From Pseudocitrobacter faecalis (lineage in GTDB: Bacteria; Pseudomonadota; Gammaproteobacteria; Enterobacterales; Enterobacteriaceae), in assembly GCA_003315335.1 (NCBI GenBank), contig QNRL01000004.1, forward strand, positions 310,001 to 374,000: a stretch of 64,000 bases of DNA, written 5' to 3'. Positions 12,703 through 22,959 of this stretch are shown one piece after another. Position 1 is the stretch's first letter, and each line of letters begins with the position of its first letter. The notes under the pieces are model-generated. The model was given only the letters and a program-made list of their open reading frames with translations. It did no database searches and was not told the DNA's origin. Position numbers and translations under genes: made by a program.

Positions 12703-13632
12703 GAACCTTTAACCTTTTAGCTGTTATCGCCACTCCCAGCCATGGAAGTCAGCTCGGAATAATGTACTCCGCATCACCGGTTTTTTGAAGGGTCAACAGG
12801 AGAAGATTTTGCCAGTGCTAATGTTGCAGCACATTCTATTTAACTATAATTAAGCGATATCACGGATTGTATGTTTTGTTAATTTATTGTTTGATAGCGT
12901 CATGTGTGGGAGGGTGGTGGATTGGCAGTTTTTTCAACTGATTAAAATCGAAGTTGTGAAGTCAGGCGGTAAACGTGTCGCGATATACTTTAGCAATGCT
13001 TTAGTAATATTAATTGTGAATGAATTCATGAAACATATACATCATGACTAATACATTTCGCTGTGAATTCAATGTTAATCATTGTTAATGAACGCTTCGG
13101 AGGGTCATTAATGTTTTATTTTAAATTGCAAAGTAATCCTTAAGAATTGTTAGTTTTATTAAAGCATTTTGATTTTAATGGAATTTTTGCCTAAAGATCT
13201 TACTTATTAATACTTATAAATATAATGGATTTAGGTTAGGATAATGATGTTATCGCGTGCATTCATTCATCATTCTTGTGAGTGATTATCGCTGCAAACA
13301 GACAACATGATGTTATTAAACAGTTTTTAATCATTCGTTTCCCTCCGGTATTATTGGGTAGTCAGCATTATATAGACTGGCCAGATAACCGGATTTTGAA
13401 AGAGCACACACAAAGGTACTGAGAAGAATAGTCTCACACCTGAAGATAAACACTTTATCGCAGAGGGGACTGTCACCCGATGGGAGGCAGACAATTTTAA
13501 TGTAATACCGCTCCGTCAGGCAGTCATTCGGTTGCATCATGCCGAAGGATGGGCTTTTAAAAGGATGAGCCTGATTTCAGAGCGCGGCATCAACAAGGCA
13601 GGTTAGCCTTAGCGACCTGTAAGTGAATAAAT
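12703..13632. promoter_or_regulatory. 930-base divergent alaA-lrhA intergenic region
   Basis: There is no convincing gene. The block is clearly AT-rich compared with its flanks, especially 12820-13330. In E. coli a similarly long gap precedes lrhA and includes a long lrhA leader, so much of 13260-13632 is probably untranslated mRNA. Visible items are a ten-codon ORF with a strong GGAGG at 13111-13143 and several short ATG-stop pairs near 13440-13610. A 69-codon minus-strand frame at 13331-13540 has no ribosome-binding site and is rejected. Confidence 0.6.
13111..13143 (+). CDS. Possible ten-residue leader ORF upstream of lrhA
   Basis: ATG at 13111 opens MFYFKLQSNP and stops at TAA 13141-13143. 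GGAGGGT at 13099-13105 gives a strong Shine-Dalgarno 6-7 bases before the start, the best ribosome-binding site in the 930-base gap. The peptide matches nothing I know. It could be a regulatory upstream ORF or chance; whether it lies inside the lrhA transcript is not established. Confidence 0.25.
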   Translation: MFYFKLQSNP

Positions 13633-14574
13633 ATGATAAATGCAAATCGTCCGATACTTAACCTCGACCTCGATCTGCTGAGAACATTTGTTGCGGTCGC
13701 CGATTTAAGCACTTTTGCCGCAGCAGCAGCAGCCGTTTGTCGCACCCAATCCGCCGTTAGCCAGCAAATGCAGCGGCTGGAACAACTTGTTGGCAAAGAA
13801 CTTTTTGCCCGTCATGGTCGTAATAAACTGTTAACCGAGCACGGTATCCAGTTATTAGGCTATGCACGTAAAATTCTGCGCTTTAATGATGAAGCCTGCA
13901 CATCGCTGATGTTCAGTACGCTTCAGGGGCAACTGACGATTGGTTCCTCCGATGAATCAGCGGATACCATTCTGCCATTCCTGCTCAACCGTATTAGCTC
14001 TGCCTGGCCAAAGCTTGGGCTGGATGTGCGCGTTAAGCGACACGCGGATATGGCAGACATGCTCCACAAGAATGAGGTCGACCTGGTACTCACCACGCAT
14101 CGAATTGATGCGTTCCACTCGACGGTGTTACGCACCTCACCGACGCACTGGTACTGCGCTGCTGAATTCGCTCTGCGACCAGGAGAGCCCGTACCGCTGG
14201 TGTTGCTTGATGATCCAAGCCCGTTCCGCGATATGATCATCTCTACTTTGGATGCGGCAAATGTGCCGTGGCGACTGGCGTATGTGGCCTCTACTCCGTC
14301 AGCGGTGCGCGCCGCGGTGAAGGCGGGACTCGGTGTGACGGCAAGGCCGGTCGAGATGATGAGTCCGGAACTGCGCGTGCTGGGTCGTGCCGATAAAATG
14401 CCGGTATTGCCAGATACCGAATATTTACTAAGCTGTAACGTGCAGAATCCAAATGAATTAATGCAGATGATCTTCCAGTCGGTTGAGACGAGCATCAAGC
14501 CCTGGACACAGAGCACGCTCTATACCCTGGAAGGGGGAGATAATTCCCATGCTGATGACGAGGTCATTGAGTAA
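13633..14574 (+). CDS. lrhA: LysR-type regulator LrhA
   Basis: The protein is 313 residues. The N-terminal winged helix-turn-helix covers about residues 11-70 ([18 protein letters not shown]...[11 protein letters not shown]) and is almost identical to E. coli LrhA; the effector-binding domain (about 95-290) and especially the last 40 residues are more divergent. In E. coli LrhA represses flhDC and thus motility, represses type 1 fimbriae, affects RpoS translation and activates its own gene. A terminator follows, separating it from nuo, although historically lrhA was studied as a possible nuo regulator. Confidence 0.96.
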   Translation: MINANRPILNLDLDLLRTFVAVADLSTFAAAAAAVCRTQSAVSQQMQRLEQLVGKELFARHGRNKLLTEHGIQLLGYARKILRFNDEACTSLMFSTLQGQLTIGSSDESADTILPFLLNRISSAWPKLGLDVRVKRHADMADMLHKNEVDLVLTTHRIDAFHSTVLRTSPTHWYCAAEFALRPGEPVPLVLLDDPSPFRDMIISTLDAANVPWRLAYVASTPSAVRAAVKAGLGVTARPVEMMSPELRVLGRADKMPVLPDTEYLLSCNVQNPNELMQMIFQSVETSIKPWTQSTLYTLEGGDNSHADDEVIE

Positions 14575-14617
14575 CAACCTCGCAGAAAACTGGTAACAAA
14601 TTGTAAGTGTAAAAAAG

Positions 14618-14656
14618 AGTCACTGGCCAGCGAAAGCCATCCAGTGGCTTTTTTTT
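14618..14656 (+). terminator. Terminator after lrhA
   Basis: AGTCACTGG pairs with CCAGTGGCT, with eight T following. Confidence 0.9.
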
Positions 14657-15203
14657 CGCCTGCGCTAATGCTTTTGGCAATTAATGCTTTTTACTATTTG
14701 TAATACAATCAGTTAATTAAATGGTTTTTTGCCGCTATTTAGGTCAATTGTGATCCACTTTTAACATATCCTGCTAATGTTAAAAAACCGGGTGTTTTGT
14801 TGCTGTTTTTCAGGCCGAATTAACAGAACCGTGTCTTAGATCAAGAAAATACTCCTCCAGAGGGGGAGGAATCGTGTGAAATTCCTGTCAAAATAGAAGG
14901 GTACTAATTGTTATTGTTCGAAAACGGACACGATTCACCAGCACTCAATCCGGAGGGTGACATGAGTCGAAATGCCGCAAAGGGCACGTAATGTTAATGA
15001 AATGGAATTGATGTAAATTAATGTGATGAAACCTTTGTTAAAGTTGACAAAAGGTTATCGAAAGGAGTAAAAAACCTCAAATTTTTTCGGTCTATGCTGT
15101 GATTCTGGCCGTTTTGCTGGTTTTTTAATCCTCCCCATGAATCAATGTAGCGTCCATCTGCCGGTAAGAGCAGACGTGGTTATGCTACCTATTTGGTAAA
15201 GCT
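14657..15203 (+). promoter_or_regulatory. nuo operon upstream control region
   Basis: This is about 550 gene-free bases before nuoA. The AT-rich part at 14690-14830 is followed by a small TCCTCC/GGAGGA dyad (14853-14870), a nine-codon ORF with strong GGAGG (14962-14991), and a perfect TTGACA at 15044-15049 with a poor -10 (TAAAAA, spacer 18). In E. coli nuo is controlled by ArcA, FNR, NarL, Fis and IHF from a region of this size. I cannot place these sites individually. Confidence 0.5.
14962..14991 (+). CDS. Possible nine-residue leader ORF upstream of nuoA
   Basis: ATG 14962 opens MSRNAAKGT and ends at TAA 14989-14991. CGGAGGGTGAC immediately upstream places a near-consensus Shine-Dalgarno at ideal spacing. 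It is far too short for family comparison. It could be a leader peptide tied to nuo expression or a chance match. Confidence 0.25.
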   Translation: MSRNAAKGT

Positions 15204-15650
15204 GTGCGTATGTCAACATCCACTGAAATCATCGCTCATCACTGGGCATTCGCTATCTTTCTGGTCATTGCCATCGGCCTTTGCTGCCTCATGCTGATTG
15301 GCGGTTGGTATCTCGGCGGTCGCGCGCGCGCAAGAAGTAAAAACACGCCGTTTGAATCGGGTATCGATTCTGTCGGTACCGCACGCCTGCGCATGTCCGC
15401 GAAGTTTTATCTGGTCGCTATGTTCTTCGTCATCTTCGACGTGGAAGCGCTCTACCTTTTCGCCTGGTCAACGTCTATCCGCGAAAGTGGCTGGGTAGGG
15501 TTTATCGAAGCCGCAATTTTCATTTTGGTGCTACTGGCTGGTCTGGTTTACCTCGTTCGTGTTGGCGCACTTGACTGGACGCCTGCGCGTTCTCGCCGCA
15601 CCCTGGTTAACTCTGATACTGACAGCGTCACTAACCGTAATACGCAGTAA
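15204..15650 (+). CDS. nuoA: NADH-quinone oxidoreductase subunit A
   Basis: This membrane subunit of complex I has three transmembrane helices (about 17-40, 68-88, 97-118) and the conserved loop [16 protein letters not shown] between the first two, which sits near the quinone cavity. The GTG start at 15204 reproduces the E. coli-type MxMSTSTE start (148 residues); the ATG at 15210 is an equally possible start two codons later. It is the first gene of the thirteen-gene operon and is followed by nuoB after 15 bases. Confidence 0.96.
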   Translation: MRMSTSTEIIAHHWAFAIFLVIAIGLCCLMLIGGWYLGGRARARSKNTPFESGIDSVGTARLRMSAKFYLVAMFFVIFDVEALYLFAWSTSIRESGWVGFIEAAIFILVLLAGLVYLVRVGALDWTPARSRRTLVNSDTDSVTNRNTQ

Positions 15651-15665
15651 AAGCGAGGCAATACG

Positions 15666-16340
15666 ATGGATTATACGCTCACCCGCATAGATCCTAACGG
15701 TGAGAACGACCGTTATCCCCTGCAAAAACAGGAGATTGTTACCGATCCCCTGGAGCAGGAAGTTAACAAAAGCGTGTATATGGGCAAGCTCGAACACGCG
15801 ATGCACGATATGGTCAACTGGGGTCGCAAAAACTCCATCTGGCCTTACAACTTTGGTCTCTCTTGCTGCTACGTTGAGATGGTGACGTCCTTCACTGCGG
15901 TGCATGACGTGGCGCGTTTCGGTGCGGAAGTGCTGCGTGCTTCTCCGCGTCAGGCTGACCTGATGGTGGTGGCGGGCACGTGCTTCACCAAGATGGCTCC
16001 GGTTATTCAGCGCCTGTACGAACAGATGCTGGAACCGAAGTGGGTTATCTCAATGGGCGCCTGCGCGAACTCTGGCGGTATGTATGACATTTACTCCGTT
16101 GTACAGGGCGTGGATAAGTTTATTCCGGTTGATGTTTACATCCCGGGCTGCCCACCGCGTCCGGAAGCCTATATGCAGGCGCTGATGCTGCTGCAGGAGT
16201 CAATCGGTAAAGAACGCCGCCCGTTGTCATGGGTAGTAGGCGATCAGGGCGTTTATCGCGCCAATATGCAGTCGGAACGCGAGCGTAAACGCGGCGAACG
16301 AATTGCAGTGACCAACCTGCGCACGCCTGACGAGATTTAA
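15666..16340 (+). CDS. nuoB: NADH-quinone oxidoreductase subunit B
   Basis: This 224-residue subunit carries [4Fe-4S] cluster N2, the last cluster before quinone. The ligands are visible as the tandem Cys67-Cys68 (GLSCCYVEM), Cys133 (MGACANSGG) and Cys162 ([13 protein letters not shown] segment, [10 protein letters not shown]). It is four residues longer than E. coli NuoB at the N-terminus. It belongs to the peripheral arm interface and contacts NuoCD and NuoI. Confidence 0.98.
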   Translation: MDYTLTRIDPNGENDRYPLQKQEIVTDPLEQEVNKSVYMGKLEHAMHDMVNWGRKNSIWPYNFGLSCCYVEMVTSFTAVHDVARFGAEVLRASPRQADLMVVAGTCFTKMAPVIQRLYEQMLEPKWVISMGACANSGGMYDIYSVVQGVDKFIPVDVYIPGCPPRPEAYMQALMLLQESIGKERRPLSWVVGDQGVYRANMQSERERKRGERIAVTNLRTPDEI

Positions 16341-16426
16341 TTTGCGCCTGCAGACGGGATAAAAACTTCGCAAATCAATCTACAACAGCGCGAAGCCTCG
16401 TCAGCAGTCACCACGGACCTTTTGCA

Positions 16427-18232
16427 ATGGTGAACAATATGACCGATTTAACCGCGCATGACGCAGCCGGATGGCAAACCCGCGATCACCTTGATGATCC
16501 GGTCATCGGCGAACTGCGCAACCGTTTTGGGCCGGATGCTTTTACCGTTCAGGCGACCCGCACCGGGGTTCCCGTCGTTTGGGTCAAGCGCGAACAGCTG
16601 CTGGAAGTCGGCGACTTCCTGAAGAAACTGCCTAAGCCTTACGTCATGCTGTTTGATTTACATGGCATGGACGAACGTCTTCGCACGCACCGCCAGGGCT
16701 TACCCGCGGCGGATTTTTCCGTTTTCTACCATCTCATCTCCATTGAACGTAATAGCGATATTATGCTCAAGGTGGCGTTGTCTGAAAACGACCTGAACGT
16801 GCCGACCTTCACCAAACTCTTCCCTAACGCCAACTGGTATGAGCGTGAAACCTGGGAGATGTTTGGCATTACTTTTAACGGCCACCCGAATCTGCGTCGT
16901 ATCATGATGCCGAATACCTGGAAAGGTCACCCGCTGCGTAAAGACTACCCGGCGCGCGCAACCGAATTCGATCCGTTTGAGCTGACTAAAGCCAAGCAGG
17001 ATTTGGAAATGGAGGCGTTGACCTTCAAACCGGAAGAGTGGGGCATGAAGCGCGGTACCGAAAACGAGGACTTTATGTTCCTCAACCTCGGCCCGAACCA
17101 CCCGTCTGCGCACGGTGCATTCCGTATTATCCTGCAGCTTGATGGCGAAGAGATCGTCGACTGTGTGCCTGACGTGGGTTACCACCACCGTGGCGCGGAG
17201 AAAATGGGCGAACGCCAGTCCTGGCACAGCTACATTCCGTATACCGACCGTATCGAATACCTCGGCGGCTGCGTAAACGAAATGCCGTATGTACTGGCCG
17301 TTGAAAAACTGGCGGGTATCACCGTGCCGGATCGCGTCAACGTAATCCGCGTGATGCTTTCCGAACTGTTCCGCATCAACAGCCACCTGCTGTACATCTC
17401 GACGTTTATTCAGGACGTCGGCGCGATGACACCGGTGTTCTTCGCCTTTACCGACCGTCAGAAAATTTACGATCTGGTAGAAGCGATTACCGGTTTCCGT
17501 ATGCACCCAGCGTGGTTCCGTATCGGTGGCGTCGCGCACGACCTGCCGAAAGGCTGGGATCGCCTGCTGCGCGAATTCCTGGAGTGGATGCCGAAGCGTC
17601 TCGACTCTTACGAGAAAGCCGCGCTGCGTAACACTATCCTGATTGGCCGCTCTAAAGGCGTTGCCGCCTATACCGCAAAAGAAGCGCTTGAGTGGGGCAC
17701 CACCGGTGCTGGCCTGCGCGCGACCGGTATCGGTTTCGACGTGCGTAAATGGCGTCCATATTCTGGCTATGAAAACTTCGACTTTGAAATCCCGACCGGC
17801 GGTGGCGTTTCTGACTGCTACACCCGCGTGATGTTGAAAGTGGAAGAGCTGCGCCAGAGCCTGCGTATTCTTCAGCAGTGCCTCGACAACATGCCGGAAG
17901 GCCCGTTCAAAGCGGATCACCCGCTGACCACGCCGCCGCCGAAAGAGCGCACGCTGCAACATATCGAAACCCTGATCACCCACTTCCTGCAGGTTTCCTG
18001 GGGCCCGGTTATGCCGGCGCAGGAATCGTTCCAGATGGTGGAAGCGACCAAGGGTATTAACAGTTACTACCTGACCAGCGACGGCAGCACCATGAGCTAC
18101 CGTACCCGTATCCGCACGCCGAGCTATGCGCATCTTCAGCAGATTCCGTCGGCTATCCGTGGCAGCCTGGTATCAGACCTTATCGTCTATCTGGGTAGTA
18201 TCGATTTTGTTATGTCAGACGTGGACCGCTAA
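16427..18232 (+). CDS. nuoC: NADH-quinone oxidoreductase fused subunit C/D
   Basis: This 601-residue protein is the enterobacterial fusion of NuoC (about 1-180, 30-kDa subunit domain ending near [14 protein letters not shown]) and NuoD (about 210-601, 49-kDa subunit domain starting [13 protein letters not shown]). The NuoD half forms the quinone-binding cavity with NuoB and is related to the large subunit of [NiFe] hydrogenases but lacks the metal cysteines. The start is ATG 16427 as in E. coli (MVNNMTDL); ATG 16439 is an alternative. The 86-base gap after nuoB holds nothing recognisable. Confidence 0.98.
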   Translation: MVNNMTDLTAHDAAGWQTRDHLDDPVIGELRNRFGPDAFTVQATRTGVPVVWVKREQLLEVGDFLKKLPKPYVMLFDLHGMDERLRTHRQGLPAADFSVFYHLISIERNSDIMLKVALSENDLNVPTFTKLFPNANWYERETWEMFGITFNGHPNLRRIMMPNTWKGHPLRKDYPARATEFDPFELTKAKQDLEMEALTFKPEEWGMKRGTENEDFMFLNLGPNHPSAHGAFRIILQLDGEEIVDCVPDVGYHHRGAEKMGERQSWHSYIPYTDRIEYLGGCVNEMPYVLAVEKLAGITVPDRVNVIRVMLSELFRINSHLLYISTFIQDVGAMTPVFFAFTDRQKIYDLVEAITGFRMHPAWFRIGGVAHDLPKGWDRLLREFLEWMPKRLDSYEKAALRNTILIGRSKGVAAYTAKEALEWGTTGAGLRATGIGFDVRKWRPYSGYENFDFEIPTGGGVSDCYTRVMLKVEELRQSLRILQQCLDNMPEGPFKADHPLTTPPPKERTLQHIETLITHFLQVSWGPVMPAQESFQMVEATKGINSYYLTSDGSTMSYRTRIRTPSYAHLQQIPSAIRGSLVSDLIVYLGSIDFVMSDVDR

Positions 18233-18234
18233 TT

Positions 18235-18735
18235 ATGCACGAGAATCAACAACCACAAACCGAGGCTTTTGAGCTGAGTGCGGCAGAGCGTGAAGCGATA
18301 GAGCACGAGAAGCACCACTACGAAGACCCGCGTGCGGCGTCCATCGAAGCGCTGAAAATTGTCCAGAAACAGCGTGGCTGGGTACCGGACGGCGCGATCC
18401 ACGCGATCGCCGATGTGCTGGGTATTCCGGCAAGTGATGTCGAAGGCGTGGCAACGTTCTACAGCCAGATCTTCCGCCAGCCGGTGGGCCGTCACGTGAT
18501 CCGTTACTGCGACAGCGTGGTGTGCCACATCACGGGTTACCAGGGGATCCAGGCGGCGCTGGAGCAAAAGCTCAACATCAAACCGGGGCAGACGACCTTT
18601 GACGGTCGCTTTACGCTGCTGCCGACCTGCTGCCTGGGGAACTGCGATAAAGGGCCAAACATGATGATTGATGAGGATACTCACAGCCATCTGACGCCGG
18701 AAGCCATTCCTGAACTACTGGAGCGGTATAAATGA
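18235..18735 (+). CDS. nuoE: NADH-quinone oxidoreductase subunit E
   Basis: This 166-residue thioredoxin-like subunit holds [2Fe-2S] cluster N1a through Cys92, Cys97 (YCDSVVCH), Cys133 and Cys137 ([10 protein letters not shown]). It is part of the NADH-input module with NuoF and NuoG. It starts 2 bases after the nuoCD stop and overlaps nuoF by four bases (ATGA), implying translational coupling of the two partner subunits. Confidence 0.98.
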   Translation: MHENQQPQTEAFELSAAEREAIEHEKHHYEDPRAASIEALKIVQKQRGWVPDGAIHAIADVLGIPASDVEGVATFYSQIFRQPVGRHVIRYCDSVVCHITGYQGIQAALEQKLNIKPGQTTFDGRFTLLPTCCLGNCDKGPNMMIDEDTHSHLTPEAIPELLERYK

Positions 18736-20069
18736 AAAACGTTATCCGTACTCCCGAAACGCATCCGCTGACCTGGCGTCTGCGTGATGACAAACAGCCG
18801 GTCTGGCTGGATGAATACCGTAGCAAAAACGGTTACGAGGGCGCGCGTAAAGCGTTGACCGGGCTGTCGCCAGACGAAATCGTCAACCAGGTGAAAGACG
18901 CTGGCCTGAAAGGGCGCGGCGGTGCAGGCTTCTCTACCGGCCTGAAATGGAGCCTGATGCCGAAAGACGAATCCATGAACATCCGTTACCTGCTGTGTAA
19001 CGCCGATGAAATGGAACCCGGCACCTACAAAGACCGTCTGCTGATGGAGCAACTGCCGCACCTGCTGGTGGAAGGCATGCTGATCTCCGCGTTTGCGCTG
19101 AAAGCGTATCGTGGTTACATCTTCCTGCGTGGTGAATACGTTGAAGCGGCGGTGCATCTGCGCCGCGCGATTGCTGAAGCAACCGAAGCCGGCTTGCTTG
19201 GCAAAAACATCATGGGCACCGGGTTTGATTTTGAACTGTTCGTGCACACCGGGGCAGGGCGTTATATCTGCGGTGAAGAAACCGCGCTGATCAACTCCCT
19301 CGAAGGGCGTCGCGCCAATCCACGTTCCAAACCGCCATTCCCGGCGACCTCTGGCGCATGGGGCAAACCGACCTGCGTTAACAACGTGGAAACCCTGTGT
19401 AACGTCCCGGCCATCCTCGCGAACGGCGTGGAGTGGTACCAGAACATCTCGAAAAGTAAAGATGCGGGTACCAAGCTGATGGGCTTCTCCGGGCGCGTGA
19501 AAAATCCGGGTCTGTGGGAACTGCCATTCGGCACGACCGCGCGTGAAATTCTCGAAGATTACGCGGGCGGCATGCGCGATGGCCTCAAATTCAAAGCCTG
19601 GCAGCCAGGGGGGGCGGGAACTGACTTCCTCACCGAAGCGCATCTCGACCTGCCGATGGAGTTCGAAAGCATCGGTAAAGCGGGCAGCCGTCTGGGTACG
19701 GCGCTGGCGATGGCCGTCGACCATGAAATTGGCATGGTTGGCCTGGTGCGTAACCTGGAAGAGTTCTTCGCCCGTGAGTCCTGCGGCTGGTGTACGCCAT
19801 GCCGTGACGGCCTGCCGTGGAGCGTGAAAATTCTGCGCGCGCTGGAAAAAGGCGAAGGCCAACCGGGCGATATCGAGACACTTGAGCAACTGTGTCGATT
19901 CCTGGGCCCGGGTAAAACATTCTGTGCGCACGCACCTGGCGCGGTAGAACCGCTGCAGAGCGCGATTAAATACTTCCGCGAAGAATTTGAAGCGGGCATC
20001 AAGCAGCAGTTCAGCAACACCCATGCGATTCATGGGATTCAGCCGAACCTGCTTAAGACGCGCTGGTAA
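18732..20069 (+). CDS. nuoF: NADH-quinone oxidoreductase subunit F (NADH/FMN-binding)
   Basis: This 445-residue subunit oxidises NADH via FMN. The glycine-rich NADH/FMN motif [10 protein letters not shown] is at 61-70, the FMN-contacting segment [12 protein letters not shown] follows, and [4Fe-4S] cluster N3 is bound by Cys351, Cys354, Cys357 ([12 protein letters not shown]) and Cys398. The glutamate E183 region reads YICGEETAL as in E. coli-type enzymes. Between its stop and nuoG lies a roughly 105-base palindromic repeat not expected in E. coli. Confidence 0.98.
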   Translation: MKNVIRTPETHPLTWRLRDDKQPVWLDEYRSKNGYEGARKALTGLSPDEIVNQVKDAGLKGRGGAGFSTGLKWSLMPKDESMNIRYLLCNADEMEPGTYKDRLLMEQLPHLLVEGMLISAFALKAYRGYIFLRGEYVEAAVHLRRAIAEATEAGLLGKNIMGTGFDFELFVHTGAGRYICGEETALINSLEGRRANPRSKPPFPATSGAWGKPTCVNNVETLCNVPAILANGVEWYQNISKSKDAGTKLMGFSGRVKNPGLWELPFGTTAREILEDYAGGMRDGLKFKAWQPGGAGTDFLTEAHLDLPMEFESIGKAGSRLGTALAMAVDHEIGMVGLVRNLEEFFARESCGWCTPCRDGLPWSVKILRALEKGEGQPGDIETLEQLCRFLGPGKTFCAHAPGAVEPLQSAIKYFREEFEAGIKQQFSNTHAIHGIQPNLLKTRW

Positions 20070-20073
20070 TTTT

Positions 20074-20180
20074 CACCCTCACCCCGCCCTCTCCCTAAGG
20101 GAGAGGGAGAAAACCAGTGCCGGGTTTAAAACGCGCACATTCTGTCGCCTCTCCCTAAGGGAGAGGGTTAGGGTGAGGGG
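20074..20180. repeat. Composite palindromic repeat in the nuoF-nuoG gap (copy 1)
   Basis: Outer arms CCCTCACCC and GGGTGAGGG enclose two inner near-perfect palindromes, CCCTCTCCCT/AGGGAGAGGG at 20087-20107 and a second copy at 20148-20167, separated by about 40 non-repetitive bases. A second copy with the same plan is at 48586-48677. It looks like a small non-autonomous (MITE-like or REP-like) intergenic element; I do not know an agreed family name. Confidence 0.85.
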
Positions 20181-20232
20181 TAAGGTTTCGATTAACGCTC
20201 AGTCTCTGACTGAGAAAACTGGAAGCATGCTA

Positions 20233-22959
20233 ATGGCTACAATTCATGTAGACGGCAAAGAATATGAGGTCAACGGGGCGGACAACCTGCTACAGGCGTG
20301 TCTCTCCCTCGGCCTTGATATTCCGTACTTTTGCTGGCATCCGGCGCTGGGCAGCGTCGGCGCTTGCCGCCAGTGTGCGGTGAAGCAATATCAAAACGCG
20401 GAAGACACGCGTGGCCGCCTGGTGATGTCCTGTATGACACCGGCCACCGATGGCACCTTTATTTCTATTGATGACGACGAAGCGAAGCAGTTCCGTGAGA
20501 GCGTGGTCGAGTGGTTGATGACCAACCACCCGCACGACTGTCCGGTCTGTGAAGAGGGCGGTAACTGCCACCTTCAGGATATGACCGTGATGACCGGCCA
20601 CAGCTTCCGTCGCTACCGTTTCACCAAACGTACCCACCGCAATCAGGATTTGGGGCCGTTCATCTCTCACGAAATGAACCGCTGTATCGCCTGTTACCGC
20701 TGCGTGCGTTACTACAAAGATTATGCAGACGGTACCGATCTGGGCGTTTATGGCGCACATGACAACGTCTACTTTGGTCGCCCGGAAGACGGCACGCTGG
20801 AAAGCGAGTTCTCCGGTAACCTGGTCGAAATTTGCCCGACCGGCGTCTTCACCGACAAAACGCACTCCGAGCGTTACAACCGTAAATGGGACATGCAGTT
20901 TGCGCCAAGCATCTGCCAGCAGTGCTCCATCGGTTGTAACACCAGCCCGGGCGAGCGCTACGGTGAACTGCGTCGCATTGAAAACCGTTATAACGGTACC
21001 GTAAACCACTACTTCCTCTGTGACCGTGGTCGTTTCGGTTATGGCTACGTGAACCTGAAAGATCGTCCACGCCAGCCAGAACAACTGCGCGGCAACGACG
21101 TCATTACCCTCAACGCCGAGCAGGCGATGCAGGGCGCGGCGGATATTCTGCGTCAGTCGAAGAAAGTGATTGGTATCGGCTCCCCGCGTGCCAGCGTGGA
21201 AAGCAACTTCGCGCTGCGTGAACTGGTGGGTGCAGAGAACTTCTATACCGGCATCGCGAAAGCGGAGCAGGAACGTCTGCAACTGGCACTGACCGTGCTG
21301 CGTGAAGGCGGCGTTCACACGCCGGCGCTGCGTGAAATCGAGTCTTACGATGCGGTGCTGATTCTGGGCGAAGATATCACCCAGACTGGCGCACGCGTAG
21401 CGCTCGCTGTTCGTCAGGCGGTGAAAGGTAAAGCACGCGAAATGGCGGCGGCGCAGAAAGTGGCCGACTGGCAGATTGCGGCAATCCTCAACATTGGTCA
21501 GCGTGCGAAGCACCCGCTGTTTGTCACCAACGTCGATAACACCCGTCTGGATGACATTGCGGCATGGACGTATCGCGCACCGGTTGAAGATCAGGCGCGC
21601 TTCGGTTTCGCTATCGCCCACGCCCTGGATAACAGCGCCCCGGCGGTAGAGGGTATCGATCGCGACCTGCAGAACAAAATTGATGTCGTGGTTCAGGCAC
21701 TGGCTGGCGCGAAGAAACCGCTGATTATTTCCGGCACCAACGCCGGAAGCGCGGATGTCATTCAGGCGGCAGCAAACGTAGCAAAAGCACTGAAAACCCG
21801 TGGCGCTGACGTGGGCATCACCATGGTTGCCCGCGCCGTGAACAGCATGGGCCTCGGGATGATTGGCGGCGGTTCCCTTGATGACGCACTGAACGAGCTG
21901 GAAAGCGGCGCGGCGGATGCGGTTATCGTGCTGGAAAACGACCTGCATCGTCACGCTTCCGCGACCCGTGTGGATGCCGCACTCTCCAAAGCGCCGCTGG
22001 TGATGGTGATTGATCATCAACGCACGGCGATTATGGAAAAAGCGCACCTGGTGCTGCCTGCGGCAAGTTTTGCCGAAAGCGATGGTACGGTTATCAACAA
22101 CGAAGGCCGCGCACAGCGCTTCTTCCAGGTTTATGACCCGGCGTATTACGACAGCAACACCGTGATGCTGGAAAGCTGGCGCTGGCTGCACTCCCTGCAC
22201 AGCACAGTACAGAGCCGTGAAGTGGACTGGACGCAGCTTGACCACGTCATCGACGCGGTTGTCGAAAAATTGCCGCAACTGGCAGGCATCAAAGATGCTG
22301 CGCCGGATGCGACCTTCCGTATTCGCGGCCAGAAACTGGCGCGTGAACCGCACCGTTACAGCGGTCGTACCGCGATGCGTGCCAATATCAGCGTGCACGA
22401 ACCGCGTCAGCCGCAGGATAAAGACACCATGTTCGCCTTCTCTATGGAAGGGAACAACCAACCAGGCGCGCCGCGCTCGCAAATTCCGTTTGCATGGGCA
22501 CCGGGCTGGAACTCCCCGCAGGCATGGAACAAGTTCCAGGCCGAAGTGGGCGGTCACCTGCGTCATGGCGATCCGGGTGTGCGTCTGATTGAAGCGTCTG
22601 AAAACGGTCTCGATTACTTCACCACCGTTCCGGCAAGCTTCCAGGCGGAAGAGGGCAAATGGCGTATCGCGCCGTACTATCATCTGTTTGGTAGCGACGA
22701 GATGTCACAGCGTTCTCCGGTCTTCCAGTCGCGTATGCCGCAACCGTATATTGCGCTGAACCCGGCGGACGCCGCGAAACTTGGCGTTAACGCAGGCGCG
22801 AAAATCGCGTTCAGCTATGACGGCCAAACCGTCACGCTGCCGCTGGTGATTTCTGAAGGTCTGACGGCAGGGCAGGTGGGATTACCGATGGGTATGCCTG
22901 GCATCGCGCCGGTGCTGGCCGGTGGACGTCTTGAAAATCTGCAGGAGGCACAGCAATGA
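20233..22959 (+). CDS. nuoG: NADH-quinone oxidoreductase subunit G
   Basis: The frame extends upstream through the repeat into nuoF, but ATG 20233 ([13 protein letters not shown]) has GGAAG at the right distance and yields 908 residues, identical to the E. coli length. An ATG two codons earlier (20227) is possible. It has an N-terminal [2Fe-2S] ferredoxin domain (N1b; Cys at about 34, 45, 48, 67), a [4Fe-4S] cluster N5 region with a His ligand ([16 protein letters not shown]), cluster N4 ([14 protein letters not shown]), the E. coli-type additional N7 cluster ([10 protein letters not shown]), and a molybdopterin-oxidoreductase-like C-terminal domain without molybdenum function. Confidence 0.98.
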   Translation: MATIHVDGKEYEVNGADNLLQACLSLGLDIPYFCWHPALGSVGACRQCAVKQYQNAEDTRGRLVMSCMTPATDGTFISIDDDEAKQFRESVVEWLMTNHPHDCPVCEEGGNCHLQDMTVMTGHSFRRYRFTKRTHRNQDLGPFISHEMNRCIACYRCVRYYKDYADGTDLGVYGAHDNVYFGRPEDGTLESEFSGNLVEICPTGVFTDKTHSERYNRKWDMQFAPSICQQCSIGCNTSPGERYGELRRIENRYNGTVNHYFLCDRGRFGYGYVNLKDRPRQPEQLRGNDVITLNAEQAMQGAADILRQSKKVIGIGSPRASVESNFALRELVGAENFYTGIAKAEQERLQLALTVLREGGVHTPALREIESYDAVLILGEDITQTGARVALAVRQAVKGKAREMAAAQKVADWQIAAILNIGQRAKHPLFVTNVDNTRLDDIAAWTYRAPVEDQARFGFAIAHALDNSAPAVEGIDRDLQNKIDVVVQALAGAKKPLIISGTNAGSADVIQAAANVAKALKTRGADVGITMVARAVNSMGLGMIGGGSLDDALNELESGAADAVIVLENDLHRHASATRVDAALSKAPLVMVIDHQRTAIMEKAHLVLPAASFAESDGTVINNEGRAQRFFQVYDPAYYDSNTVMLESWRWLHSLHSTVQSREVDWTQLDHVIDAVVEKLPQLAGIKDAAPDATFRIRGQKLAREPHRYSGRTAMRANISVHEPRQPQDKDTMFAFSMEGNNQPGAPRSQIPFAWAPGWNSPQAWNKFQAEVGGHLRHGDPGVRLIEASENGLDYFTTVPASFQAEEGKWRIAPYYHLFGSDEMSQRSPVFQSRMPQPYIALNPADAAKLGVNAGAKIAFSYDGQTVTLPLVISEGLTAGQVGLPMGMPGIAPVLAGGRLENLQEAQQ

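Noticed and set aside
13331..13540. 69-codon minus-strand frame in the lrhA upstream region
   Set aside because: No ribosome-binding site and no recognisable protein features; the region is more likely lrhA leader.
16700..18133. 477-codon minus-strand frame opposite nuoCD
   Set aside because: Antisense shadow of a highly conserved gene; no recognisable domain or ribosome-binding site.
20074..20180. nuoF-nuoG palindromes considered as a transcription terminator
   Set aside because: No U-tract follows either hairpin and the operon must continue through nuoG-N; a repeat element with a second copy in nrdAB explains it better.
20290..22683. 797-codon open frame on the minus strand opposite nuoG
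   Set aside because: Mirror of nuoG codon bias; composition rich in Arg, His and Val with no domain, and nuoG is certain.
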